From NCBI GenBank assembly GCA_019739215.1, contig JAHHDR010000032.1, positions 124,001-188,000 of the forward strand: DNA of 64,000 bases. Reading direction: 5' to 3'. The stretch's first letter is position 1; each line of letters begins with the position of its first letter. Source of the stretch: Rhizobium sp. Lineage in GTDB: Bacteria; Pseudomonadota; Alphaproteobacteria; Rhizobiales; Rhizobiaceae. The position numbers were made by a program, and so were the translations under genes. Below, piece after piece: positions 1-8,280 of this stretch. The notes below the pieces were generated by a model, which saw only the letters and a program-made list of their open reading frames with translations, was not told the DNA's origin and did no database searches.

Positions 1-585
1 CTGGAAGTAGTTGACGCAATAATGGTCCGTCTCCAGCGCCGCGGGCGAATCCGGCATGCCGTGCTTTTCGATATAGAGGGGGGCCGCGCATGCGATCATT
101 CCCATTTCGGAGATGCGCCGCGCGATGAGCGACTGGTCCCCGGGCGGGCCGCCGCGCAACGCGCAGTCGACATTTTCGGCGAGATAATCGACGGTGCGGT
201 CGCCGACTCCGAGGTCGATGCGGATGTCGGGGCATTTCTGGTAGAAATCGCACAGCGCCGGGATCACGATCCAGTCCGCGAAGGCGCCGGCCATCTCGAC
301 CCGCAACCGGCCGCTGGGGCTGCCGGTCGAGTTCGACAGGCTGCCGTCAAGCTCGTCGACCTCGGCCACGATGCGGGTGGCGCGTTCGTAGTAGAGCGCG
401 CCATCGGTGGTGACCACCACCCGCCGTGTCGTGCGATTGAGCAGTTGGGTCCGCAGATGGGCTTCCAGCCCCTGGATGAGATTGGTCACGGTCGCCTTGG
501 GCATGCGAAGCGCGTCGGATGCTCGTGTGAAATTGCCGGTTTCAACGACGCGGATGAAGGCGCGCATGGCCGAAAGCTGGTCCAT
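1..585 (-). CDS. LysR-family transcriptional regulator, C-terminus cut by window edge
   Basis: The reverse strand reads open from an ATG at 585 to the window edge, giving 195 codons of a protein usually about 300 residues long. It begins [19 protein letters not shown], the typical LysR winged-helix start, followed by [20 protein letters not shown] as the HTH recognition region. The effector-binding domain begins near residue 90 ([20 protein letters not shown]). The RDRT-type linker and the NRTTRRV motif match the subgroup that regulates neighbouring oxidoreductase or efflux genes. It is divergent from the hydrolase-like gene and RND pump, so it probably controls them. Family assignment is certain; the target genes are inferred from divergence and from the repeats in the shared promoter. 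Confidence 0.9.
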   Translation of the reverse strand, partial: MDQLSAMRAFIRVVETGNFTRASDALRMPKATVTNLIQGLEAHLRTQLLNRTTRRVVVTTDGALYYERATRIVAEVDELDGSLSNSTGSPSGRLRVEMAGAFADWIVIPALCDFYQKCPDIRIDLGVGDRTVDYLAENVDCALRGGPPGDQSLIARRISEMGMIACAAPLYIEKHGMPDSPAALETDHYCVNYFQ

Positions 586-616
586 TGGATCTCACCTCAG
601 GTGCTGCATTGCGTTA

Positions 617-738
617 TTGTTCGAAATTTCGAATAGTGTAATCATAATATGCCATCTTGTTCCGTTTATCGAATAACAATACCTTCCGGTCAGAGATTGC
701 AAGTGGTCCCCTCGGAAAACTTGCGCTATTCGAACAGG
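617..738. promoter_or_regulatory. Shared LysR/efflux promoter region with TTCGAA-type palindromes
   Basis: This AT-rich divergent spacer holds a perfect 14-bp palindrome TTCGAAATTTCGAA (620-633). It also holds an inverted repeat TTAT-CGA-ATAA (666-676) and a related CTATTCGAACAG (726-737). The repeated ATTCGAA/TATCGAA cores are plausible binding sites for the adjacent LysR protein, but no canonical T-N11-A site is claimed. The last copy would lie just upstream of the preferred hydrolase start at 754. Confidence 0.5.
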
Positions 739-753
739 ATGGAAATCAGGACG

Positions 754-1551
754 ATGTCGGTCGACGTGAAAGACATGATGCTGGACAAGGTGGCGATTGG
801 CCCCGTGTCGGCGCGTGTCTATCAGGGTGCCGATTTTGCCAAGGGCCCGCCGATCGTCCTTTTCTTCGGTGGCGGTGCATTTCTCGATCAGGGGCCGGCT
901 GAAAGTCAGGTGGCGGAGTGCCTCGCCAGTATCGGCGCCATTGTCGTGGTGCCGGATTATCTGACGCCGCTCGGAGGTGCCTTTCCCAAGCCGCTGGAAG
1001 TTGGCTTTTCGATCTTTTCCTATCTTGCCAAGAAGCGTGCGGGACTGGGGGATCGCAAATCGCTGCTGCTGGTCGGCGGCGAAGAGGCCGGCGGCAATAT
1101 CGCTGCCGCCGTGGCGTTCAAGGCGAGGGATCACTTCGCCAAGGAACTCGACGGGCAGGTGCTGCTGTCGCCGCTGGTGGATGCGTTCATGGGCTCGGCC
1201 TCGATGCGCGAGGCAGATGCGATCGGCATGCGCGCGCGATGGACAGAAGGCTGGAGCCAGTATCTGAGCGCCGGCGTCTGCCATCCCTATGCGGCGCCCT
1301 GTCTCTGTTCGCGCATGGCCGGTCTCGCGCCGACCTTGCTGCTGACAGCAAATGACGACCCGCTGCGCGATGAAGCGGTCGGTTTCGCCGAACGACTCGA
1401 GCAGGCCGGCAACAAAGTACGCCAACATGTCCTTCCCGCCGGGACAGGCTGGCCCTCGATTTATGGCGGAAAGACCGATGCCGCCGCGACGTGGCAAGAC
1501 AGCGTTCGCCAGCAGTTTGCCAGCTTCATCAAGGACATCGGCCAGCATTGA
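754..1551 (+). CDS. Alpha/beta-hydrolase-fold protein of the HSL/acetyl-esterase type, catalytic residues lost
   Basis: About 265 residues with the layout of hormone-sensitive-lipase-type esterases: an oxyanion-hole segment VLFFGGGAFLDQG, the nucleophile-elbow region LLLVGGEEAGGNIAAAV, and the C-terminal LLLTANDDPLRDEA loop. The family motif HGGG here reads FGGG. The GDSAGG elbow reads GEEAGG, so the nucleophilic Ser is Glu. The expected C-terminal His is also absent (PAGTGWPSIYGG). Only the Asp loop looks intact, so ordinary esterase activity is unlikely. I prefer the ATG at 754, with AGGA five bases upstream; 739 or 649 are also in frame, but 649 would overlap the palindromic promoter. It precedes the RND genes on the same strand and may be a ligand-binding accessory protein (inference). 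Confidence 0.75.
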   Translation: MSVDVKDMMLDKVAIGPVSARVYQGADFAKGPPIVLFFGGGAFLDQGPAESQVAECLASIGAIVVVPDYLTPLGGAFPKPLEVGFSIFSYLAKKRAGLGDRKSLLLVGGEEAGGNIAAAVAFKARDHFAKELDGQVLLSPLVDAFMGSASMREADAIGMRARWTEGWSQYLSAGVCHPYAAPCLCSRMAGLAPTLLLTANDDPLRDEAVGFAERLEQAGNKVRQHVLPAGTGWPSIYGGKTDAAATWQDSVRQQFASFIKDIGQH

Positions 1552-1584
1552 TTTGGCCAGCACCTATTTGGCCAGCACGTATTC
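1540..1584 (+). repeat. Three tandem 15-bp units across the stop codon of the hydrolase-like gene
   Basis: Three adjacent copies begin GGCCAGCA at 1540, 1555 and 1570, with spacers ending TATTT/GATTT/TATTC. The stop codon TGA (1549-1551) lies inside the first unit. Since 15 is a multiple of three, read-through would add repeats of the pentapeptide type FGQHL. It looks like a recent small tandem duplication at the 3' end of the gene. Confidence 0.85.
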
Positions 1585-1640
1585 GGATTGAAACAACAGT
1601 GATCATGCGCGCCCGTTTGGGGTCGCAAGGAGAGTAACAA

Positions 1641-2828
1641 ATGACATCGAAGAGCAAGCGCTGGGCCCTTTTGGGCGCCGGCATGGGAATTGCTGCGTCT
1701 TTTGGAACCGCAGCCCTGTTTCTGGACCTGCCGATGAGCACGGTCGCCGTCGCCGCCGCACCCGTGGAAGCGCCGGCGATACCGGTGACCGTTGCCCTGG
1801 TCGAAGCCCGTGATATCACCACCTGGGAAGAGTTTTCCGGGCGGCTCGAAGCCGTCGACCGGGTGCAGATCCGCTCGCGGGTCGATGGCGCCATCCAGTC
1901 CGTCAATTTCCGCGAGGGCGCCCTGGTGAAGGCGGGAGACCTGCTGTTCACCATCGATCCGGCACCCTATCAGGCCGCTGTCGCCCAGGCGCAAGGCCAG
2001 GTCGCATCGGCCAAAGCCAAGCTCGATCTGGCACGATTGCAGTTCGATCGTGCCAGGCAGCTCTCGGAGAGCAAGGCCATTTCCCAAAGTGACATGGACC
2101 AGCGGCAGAATGCCGTCACCGAGGCTGAAGCGGGCATGATGACGGCTGAGGCCGCGTTGCAGACCGTCAATCTCCAGCTCGGCTATACCGAGGTCCGCGC
2201 CCCGGTGGCCGGCCGTGTCGGCAAGGTTGAAATCACCGTCGGCAACCTCGTTGCCGCCGGCTCCACGTCGATGGCGCTGACGACGCTGATGTCGGTCGAT
2301 CCGATCTATGCGAGCTTCAGCGCCAGCGAGGAGATCGTGACCAAGGCGCTGGCAGACCTGCCGACCAGAACGGGGACCTCGCCTGATATCGAGCAGATTC
2401 CGGTCGAGATCGGTACGTCCGCCGACACTGACACGCCGACGCGCGGCAAGTTGCAGCTGATCGACAATCAGGTCGATGCCGCAAGCGGCACGATCGGCGT
2501 TCGCGCCGTGTTCGACAATCCGGGCGGCAAGCTGATCCCCGGCCAGTTCGTCAGGGTCCGCATGGGCCAGCCGAAGGCGGAACCGAAAATCCTCGTCAGC
2601 GAACGCGCCATCGGTACCGACCAGGACAAGAAGTTCGTCTTCGTGGTCGATGCCGAGAACAAGGTCGTCTACCGGCAGATCCAGCTCGGCGCCATGGCCG
2701 AGGGACAGCGCGTGGTCGAAAGCGGCCTGAAGGCGGGCGACAGGATCGTCGTCAACGGCCTGCAGCGCATCCGTCCCGGCGCGATCGTTGTGCCTGAGCT
2801 GGAAGAGAAAGTTGCGGCCGTGAAGTAG
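1641..2828 (+). CDS. RND efflux periplasmic adaptor (membrane fusion protein, AcrA/MexA family)
   Basis: 395 residues. An N-terminal signal or anchor (about residues 8-36) is followed by the first beta-barrel/lipoyl segment, with GRLEAVDRVQIRSRVDGAIQ near residue 62. A long alpha-hairpin covers about residues 100-175 (AQGQVASAKAKLDLARLQFD), then comes the second lipoyl half YTEVRAPVAGRVGKVEITVG. The membrane-proximal domain ends with ERAIGTDQDKKFVFVVDAEN. The protein links the inner-membrane pump to an outer-membrane channel. The start has a good site, AAGGAGAG, ending 7 bases upstream. It lies 141 bp before the RND pump gene, in the usual adaptor-pump order. No outer-membrane factor is encoded here, so a TolC/OprM partner must come from elsewhere. 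Confidence 0.95.
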   Translation: MTSKSKRWALLGAGMGIAASFGTAALFLDLPMSTVAVAAAPVEAPAIPVTVALVEARDITTWEEFSGRLEAVDRVQIRSRVDGAIQSVNFREGALVKAGDLLFTIDPAPYQAAVAQAQGQVASAKAKLDLARLQFDRARQLSESKAISQSDMDQRQNAVTEAEAGMMTAEAALQTVNLQLGYTEVRAPVAGRVGKVEITVGNLVAAGSTSMALTTLMSVDPIYASFSASEEIVTKALADLPTRTGTSPDIEQIPVEIGTSADTDTPTRGKLQLIDNQVDAASGTIGVRAVFDNPGGKLIPGQFVRVRMGQPKAEPKILVSERAIGTDQDKKFVFVVDAENKVVYRQIQLGAMAEGQRVVESGLKAGDRIVVNGLQRIRPGAIVVPELEEKVAAVK

Positions 2829-2840
2829 GCCGCGGCGCAG

Positions 2841-2872
2841 GGCCTCCTCCCTTTCCCCCGAGGGAGGAGGCC
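2841..2872 (+). other. Strong intercistronic hairpin between adaptor and RND pump genes
   Basis: A perfect 12-bp stem (GGCCTCCTCCCT against AGGGAGGAGGCC) encloses an 8-base loop, beginning 12 bases after the adaptor stop codon. No T-run follows, so it is more likely an attenuating or mRNA-stabilising hairpin than a full terminator. Confidence 0.7.
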
Positions 2873-2969
2873 ATTCATACCGATCCCACACCTGACCTGA
2901 ACAACCGGCGGCATCCGAACCGCCGGAGAGGGTTCCTGCACCCGATTTTCATGCCGAAGAGGCCCTGAA

Positions 2970-5900
2970 ATGAACATTTCCAGATTCTTTGTCGATCGCC
3001 CGGTCTTTGCCGGAGTGCTCTCGGTCCTCATCGTGGTCGCCGGCCTCCTCGGCATGCGATCCCTGCCGATATCAGAATATCCCGATGTCGTGCCGCCATC
3101 GATCGTCGTGCGCGCCGTCTATCCCGGCGCCAACCCGAAGGTGATCGCCGAAACCGTCGCCACACCGCTCGAAGAGCAGATCAACGGCGTCGAGGACATG
3201 CTCTACATGTCCAGCCAGGCGACGTCGGACGGCGTGATGACATTGACCGTCACCTTCAAGCTCGGCACCGATCCCGACCAGGCGCAGCAGCTTGTTCAGA
3301 ACCGCGTCTCGCAGGCCGAACCGCGCCTGCCGGAAGAGGTCAAGAATATCGGCGTGACCACGGTCAAGAGTTCGCCCGACCTGATGATGGTCGTCAACCT
3401 GACCTCGCCCGACAACCGCTATGACATCACCTATCTGCGCAACTACGGCGTCCTCAACATCAAGGACCGACTGGCGCGCATCCAGGGCGTCGGCCAGGTG
3501 CAGATCTTCGGCTCGGGCGACTATTCGATGCGCGTCTGGATCGATCCGCAAAAGGCGGCCGAGCACGGACTTGCCGCCAGTGACATAACCAGCGCCATCC
3601 GCCAGCAGAACGTGCAGGCCGCGGCCGGCGTCATCGGCGCCTCGCCGAGCCCGGTGGGCGTGGACGTGCAGCTCAATGTCAGTGCCCAGGGTCGCCTGAC
3701 GACGCCGGAGGAATTCGGCAACATCATCGTCAAGAGCGGCAGCAAGGGCGCGATCACCCGCCTGCGTGACGTCGCCCGCGTCGAGCTGGGTGCCGCCGAC
3801 TACTCGCTGCGGTCGCTGCTCGACGGCAAGGCCGCGGTGGCGATTCCCGTGTTCCAGGCGCCGGGCTCCAACGCCATCACCATCTCGGACGAGGTCGTCA
3901 GGACCATGAACGAGCTGCAGGTGGCCATGCCTGAGGGGGTCAAATTCGAAATTGTCTACGACACCACCAAATTCGTCAGGGCCTCGATCGAGAAGGTGAT
4001 CGACACGCTGCTGGAGGCGATCGCGCTGGTGGTGCTGGTCGTCATCCTGTTCCTGCAGACATGGCGCGCGTCGATCATTCCGCTGATCGCGGTGCCGGTG
4101 TCGATCATCGGCACATTCGGCGTGATGTATGCTTTCGGCTTCTCGATCAATGCGCTGAGCCTGTTCGGGCTGGTGCTGGCGATCGGTATCGTCGTCGATG
4201 ACGCGATCGTCGTGGTCGAAAATGTCGAGCGCAATATCGAGAACGGTCTCTCTCCCCGGCAGGCGACCTACAAGGCGATGAAGGAAGTGTCCGGCCCGAT
4301 TATCGCGATCGCGCTGGTCCTGGTCGCGGTGTTCGTGCCGCTGGCTTTCATCACCGGCCTGTCCGGCCAGTTCTATCGCCAGTTCGCGCTGACGATCGCC
4401 ATCTCGACCGTCATCTCGGCGATCAATTCGCTGACGCTGTCCCCGGCCCTTGCAGCTTTGCTGCTCAAGGGTCACGACGCGCCGAAGGACTGGTTGACCC
4501 GCGGCATGGATTTCGTGTTCGGCTGGTTCTTCCGTGGTTTCAACCGGGCCTTCGGCGCGAGCTCCAATGCCTATGGCAGAAGCGTGGGCGGGTTGCTGTC
4601 GCGCAAGAGTATCGTCATGGTCGTGTATCTGGCGCTTGCCGGCGGCACCTATGCTGTCTTCAATGCCGTGCCGGGTGGTTTCGTGCCGGCGCAGGACAAG
4701 CAGTATCTGATCGGCTTTGCCCAGCTTCCCGATGCCGCAACCCTGGACAGAACGGAAGACGTCATCAAGCGCATGAGCGACATCGCGCTTGCCGAGCCCG
4801 GCGTCGAGCACACGATCGCCTTCCCCGGCCTGTCGATCAATGGCTTCACCAACTCGTCGAATGCCGGCATCGTCTTCGTGACGCTGAAGGATTTCGACGA
4901 GCGCAAGACGCCTGACCTGGCTGCCGGCGCGATTGCCATGAAGCTGAACCAGAAGTTCGGCGCGGTGCAGGATGCCTTCATCGCCATGTTCCCGCCGCCG
5001 CCCGTCCAGGGTCTCGGCACCACGGGTGGCTTCAAGCTGCAGCTGGAGGATCGTGCCGGTCTCGGCTACCAGGCGCTCGACGAAGCCACCAAGGCGTTCC
5101 TCGCCCGAGCCTATCAGACGCCGGAACTGGCGGGGCTGTTCTCAAGCTTCCAGATCAACGTGCCGCAGCTCTATGCGGATCTCGATCGCGCCAAGGCCGA
5201 GCAACTCGGTGTCTCCGTCACCGACGTGTTCGAGACGCTGCAGATCTATCTCGGCTCGCTCTATGTCAACGACTTCAACGCCTTCGGCCGGACCTACAGC
5301 GTGCGGGCGCAGGCCGATGCAAAGTTCCGGGCGACGGCGGATGATATCGGCAAGCTGAAAGTCCGGTCCGCGTCGGGCGAGATGATCCCCTTGTCCGCAT
5401 TGCTGACGGTCGATGCCATGACGGGGCCGGAACGCACCAACCGCTATAACGGCTTCCTGGCCGCCGATATCAATGGCGGCCCGGCCCCCGGCTTCTCTTC
5501 GGGACAGGCCCAGGCCGCGATCGAGAAGATCGCAGCCGAAGTCCTGCCAACAGGCATCGGCTTTGAATGGACGGAGCTGACCTACCAGCAGATCCTTGCC
5601 GGAAGTTCGGGCCTGCTCGTCTTTCCGCTGGCGCTGCTGCTGGTCTATCTCGTGCTGGCGGCCCAGTATGAAAGCCTGACCCTGCCGCTGGCGATCATCA
5701 TGATCGTGCCGATGGGTGTACTGGCCGCCCTGACCGGCGTCTGGTTTATCGGTGGAGACAACAATATCTTCACCCAGATCGGACTGATCGTGCTTGTCGG
5801 GCTGTCGGCGAAGAACGCGATCCTGATCGTGGAATTTGCCCGTGAACTCGAATTCGAAGGCAGGACGCCGGTTCAGGCAGCCATCGAAGCGAGCCGGCTG

Positions 5901-6167
5901 CGCCTGCGCCCGATCCTGATGACATCGCTGGCCTTCATCATGGGCGTCATCCCGCTGGTGATCTCGACCGGCGCGGGCGCGGAAATGCGCGCGGCCATGG
6001 GTGTTGCGGTGTTCTCCGGCATGATCGGCGTTACCTTCTTCGGCATCTTCATGACGCCAGTCTTCTACGTGCTGATCCGCAGGCTGGCGGGCAATCGTCC
6101 GCTGGTGCAGCACAAGGGGGCGGAAAAGGAGGGCGCTGGCCAACTGGCGACAGTGCCTGCCGAATAG
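2970..6167 (+). CDS. RND multidrug efflux pump, HAE1 family (AcrB/MexB-like inner-membrane transporter)
   Basis: 1065 residues, full length for the HAE1 family, starting MNISRFFVDRPVFAGVLSVL, the standard first transmembrane helix. The proton-relay pair in TM4 is present (IGIVVDDAIVVVENVERN, D410-D411), as is the TM10 lysine (GLSAKNAILIVEF, about K948). Twelve membrane helices and two large periplasmic loops follow the usual pattern, including GFVPAQDKQYLI at the start of the second half. It acts with the upstream adaptor and an outer-membrane channel to expel drugs or plant phenolics; the substrate cannot be read from sequence. The gene is probably regulated by the LysR protein at the left edge. 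Confidence 0.96.
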   Translation: MNISRFFVDRPVFAGVLSVLIVVAGLLGMRSLPISEYPDVVPPSIVVRAVYPGANPKVIAETVATPLEEQINGVEDMLYMSSQATSDGVMTLTVTFKLGTDPDQAQQLVQNRVSQAEPRLPEEVKNIGVTTVKSSPDLMMVVNLTSPDNRYDITYLRNYGVLNIKDRLARIQGVGQVQIFGSGDYSMRVWIDPQKAAEHGLAASDITSAIRQQNVQAAAGVIGASPSPVGVDVQLNVSAQGRLTTPEEFGNIIVKSGSKGAITRLRDVARVELGAADYSLRSLLDGKAAVAIPVFQAPGSNAITISDEVVRTMNELQVAMPEGVKFEIVYDTTKFVRASIEKVIDTLLEAIALVVLVVILFLQTWRASIIPLIAVPVSIIGTFGVMYAFGFSINALSLFGLVLAIGIVVDDAIVVVENVERNIENGLSPRQATYKAMKEVSGPIIAIALVLVAVFVPLAFITGLSGQFYRQFALTIAISTVISAINSLTLSPALAALLLKGHDAPKDWLTRGMDFVFGWFFRGFNRAFGASSNAYGRSVGGLLSRKSIVMVVYLALAGGTYAVFNAVPGGFVPAQDKQYLIGFAQLPDAATLDRTEDVIKRMSDIALAEPGVEHTIAFPGLSINGFTNSSNAGIVFVTLKDFDERKTPDLAAGAIAMKLNQKFGAVQDAFIAMFPPPPVQGLGTTGGFKLQLEDRAGLGYQALDEATKAFLARAYQTPELAGLFSSFQINVPQLYADLDRAKAEQLGVSVTDVFETLQIYLGSLYVNDFNAFGRTYSVRAQADAKFRATADDIGKLKVRSASGEMIPLSALLTVDAMTGPERTNRYNGFLAADINGGPAPGFSSGQAQAAIEKIAAEVLPTGIGFEWTELTYQQILAGSSGLLVFPLALLLVYLVLAAQYESLTLPLAIIMIVPMGVLAALTGVWFIGGDNNIFTQIGLIVLVGLSAKNAILIVEFARELEFEGRTPVQAAIEASRLRLRPILMTSLAFIMGVIPLVISTGAGAEMRAAMGVAVFSGMIGVTFFGIFMTPVFYVLIRRLAGNRPLVQHKGAEKEGAGQLATVPAE

Positions 6168-6232
6168 GGGACGTCACAGTCAAGACCAAGGGATACTGCA
6201 AGAGCCGCTTGACTTGAAGTATCGCTGACAAT

Positions 6233-6252
6233 GCCGGGAGAAGGCTCCCGGC
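6233..6252 (+). terminator. Candidate terminator after the RND pump
   Basis: An 8-bp stem, GCCGGGAG with CTCCCGGC and loop AAGG, lies 66 bases after the pump stop and before the convergent kdgF. The following sequence, CAGATTTG, has only a weak T-run, so efficiency is uncertain. Confidence 0.5.
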
Positions 6253-6300
6253 CAGATTTGCCCGCGCCGAGGGTGCAGGCGCGTCAGTCCTGGCACGGCG

Positions 6301-6630
6301 CTACAGAAAATCGTCGCGTCTCGGCGTGAACGTGTCGATCAGCAGGCCCTTCCCGTGCGCGACGACGCCATGGACCAGGTTCGGCGCGACGATGAAGCTG
6401 GAGCCGGCGCCGAGGCGGGTGGTGATGCCGTCGATGGTGACATCGAAGGAGCCCTCGGCGACATAGCTGACCTGGGTGTGGGGATGCGAATGCGGTGCGC
6501 CGATGGCGCCCGGCTCGAAGCTGAAGGCGACGAGCATCAACTCCGGGCGATGCGACAGCACGGCGCGGCGATTGCCGGGCGCGACCTCGGTCCAGATGAT
6601 GTCTTGGGGCAGGGTATAATGATCTGTCAT
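6301..6630 (-). CDS. kdgF: KdgF-type cupin, linearises unsaturated uronates
   Basis: 109 residues forming a single cupin barrel. Motif 1 is GAPHSHPHTQVSYVAEGSF with the metal-binding histidines; motif 2 is GSSFIVAPNLVHGVVAHGKG; the ending LIDTFTPRRDDFL is very typical of KdgF. KdgF proteins convert 4,5-unsaturated monouronates from pectin or alginate breakdown into linear 4-deoxy-5-ketouronate. The ATG at 6630 is chosen because AGGAACC lies just upstream and the longer reading runs into kduD. It is the last gene of the leftward uronate operon, 10 bases after kduD, and acts in the cytoplasm before KduI. Confidence 0.88.
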   Translation of the reverse strand: MTDHYTLPQDIIWTEVAPGNRRAVLSHRPELMLVAFSFEPGAIGAPHSHPHTQVSYVAEGSFDVTIDGITTRLGAGSSFIVAPNLVHGVVAHGKGLLIDTFTPRRDDFL

Positions 6631-6640
6631 TGAATGGTTC

Positions 6641-7396
6641 CTATCGCGCCAGCCAGCCGCCGTCGACGGGCAGGATGGTGCCGTGAACATAGTCCGATGC
6701 GGAAGACGCGAGAAAGACGGCGGCGCCCGCCATGTCCCGGGCCTTCGCCCAGCGGCCGGCCGGGATGCGCTTGAGGATGTCGGCGCTGCGCTCGGCATCG
6801 GCGCGCAGGGCCGTCGTGTTGTTGGTTTCGACATAGCCGGGCGCGATGGCGTTCACATTGATGCCTCTCGACGCCCATTCATTGGCCATCAGCCGGGTGA
6901 TGCCGGCCAGCCCGCTCTTCGCTGCCGTGTAGGACGGGATGCGGATGCCGCCCTGGAAGGAGAGCAGCGAGGCAACGTTGATGATCTTCGCCGGCCGGCC
7001 CGTCGCAATCGCCGCCCTGGCAAAGGCCTGGCAGAGGAAGAAGACCGATTTCAGGTTGGTGTCGAGGACCGCGTCCCAATCCTCTTCGGTGAACTCCAGC
7101 GCATCGGCGCGGCGGATGATGCCGGCATTGTTGACAAGGATATCGGGTGTGGCGCCGGCCGCGATGGCGCGTTCGATGACGGCCTTTGCCGCCGCGATGT
7201 CGGAAAGGTCGGCCGTGAGCGGCACGAACGTGCGGCCCACAGCCGCCACCTGTTCCGCGGTCTCGCTCATGTCGGAGCGGCCCACGCCGACCAAGTCGGC
7301 CCCCGCCTGCGCCAGCCCCACCGAAATCGCCTGGCCGATCCCGGTATTGGCGCCGGTGACGATGGCCCAGCGGCCAGTGAGATCGAACGGGTTCAT
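6641..7396 (-). CDS. kduD: 2-dehydro-3-deoxy-D-gluconate 5-dehydrogenase (SDR)
   Basis: 251 residues, the normal KduD length. The classical short-chain dehydrogenase features are all present: TGANTGIG near residues 14-21, NNAG (LVNNAGIIRR), catalytic Ser in INVASLLSF, and YTAAKSG with the Tyr-Lys pair. The C-terminal PVDGGWLAR is characteristic. KduD reduces 2,5-diketo-3-deoxygluconate to 2-keto-3-deoxygluconate with NAD(P)H. It overlaps the end of kduI by 4 bases (ATGA), so translation is probably coupled. The assignment rests on kduI and kdgF on either side as well as on sequence. Confidence 0.92.
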   Translation of the reverse strand: MNPFDLTGRWAIVTGANTGIGQAISVGLAQAGADLVGVGRSDMSETAEQVAAVGRTFVPLTADLSDIAAAKAVIERAIAAGATPDILVNNAGIIRRADALEFTEEDWDAVLDTNLKSVFFLCQAFARAAIATGRPAKIINVASLLSFQGGIRIPSYTAAKSGLAGITRLMANEWASRGINVNAIAPGYVETNNTTALRADAERSADILKRIPAGRWAKARDMAGAAVFLASSASDYVHGTILPVDGGWLAR

Positions 7397-8235
7397 CGCA
7401 GGGCTTCCATCGGCACCTTGTCCATGTCGGTGAAGCTCATGTTATCGCCGGCCATCGCCCAGATGAAGGAATACCGGCCGGTGCCGGCGCCGGAATGGAT
7501 CGACCAGCCGGGCGACAGCACCGCCTCGTGGTTCCGGAGCACGACATGGCGCGTCTCGCTCGGCTCGCCCATGAAATGGAAGATGCGGGTCGTCTCCTCC
7601 ATGCCGAAATAGAGATAGACCTCCATCCGCCGGTCATGGACATGCGCCGGCATCGTGTTCCACACCGAACCCGGTTCGAACCGGGTGAGACCGACGAGAA
7701 GCTGGCAGCTCTCGCAGACATCGGGATGGACATACTGGTTGATGGTCCGGGCATTGGCCTCGTCCGCCGAACCGGTCACCACCTTCTTCGCCATGGTGTG
7801 GTCGATCAGCACGGTCGGGCAGGTGCGGTGGGCCGGTGCACTCAGTATATAGAAGTAAGCCGGCTCATCATTTTTGTCGCTGGCAAATGTCAGTCTCTTG
7901 GCGCCCATGCCGATATAGAGCGCTTCCTGGTTGCCGATCGCATGCTCCTTGCCGTCGACAACAACTACGCCTGCACCGCCGATATTGACCACGGCCGCCT
8001 CGCGCCGGTCGAGGAAGCGGTCGGTGCCAGTTTCCTTGACATGCTCGATGGTGAGAGGACCGGTGACCGGCACGACGCCGCCGACGATCATCCGGTCGAG
8101 GTGGCTGTAGGTGAGGTTGATCTGGTCGGGCCGAAACATGGCCTCGATCACGAAGCCGTCGCGAAGCCCTTGCGTGTCGCGGCGGGCGGTATCCTCGGGT
8201 CCGACGACCTGGCGTGTTGATACGGAAATTGTCAC
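7393..8235 (-). CDS. kduI: 5-dehydro-4-deoxy-D-glucuronate isomerase
   Basis: 280 residues, the usual KduI length. The metal-binding cupin motif is visible as PAHVHDRRMEVYLYFGM (H-x-H then E), with the later ligand His in SPGWSIHSGAGTG. The LVGLTRFEPGSVWNTMPAHV block is strongly conserved in KduI. It isomerises 4-deoxy-5-ketouronate to 2,5-diketo-3-deoxygluconate, the step before KduD. It is encoded 45 bases downstream of the transporter ATPase on the same strand, which ties uptake to catabolism. Confidence 0.95.
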   Translation of the reverse strand: MTISVSTRQVVGPEDTARRDTQGLRDGFVIEAMFRPDQINLTYSHLDRMIVGGVVPVTGPLTIEHVKETGTDRFLDRREAAVVNIGGAGVVVVDGKEHAIGNQEALYIGMGAKRLTFASDKNDEPAYFYILSAPAHRTCPTVLIDHTMAKKVVTGSADEANARTINQYVHPDVCESCQLLVGLTRFEPGSVWNTMPAHVHDRRMEVYLYFGMEETTRIFHFMGEPSETRHVVLRNHEAVLSPGWSIHSGAGTGRYSFIWAMAGDNMSFTDMDKVPMEALR

Positions 8236-8280
8236 GGTATTCTCTTTCTGATGGGTCTGGTCCTGCAGCAGGTTTGGGGG

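Noticed and set aside
3072-4811. A 579-residue minus-strand frame inside the RND pump gene
   Set aside because: No ribosome site, no domain and composition of an antisense shadow.
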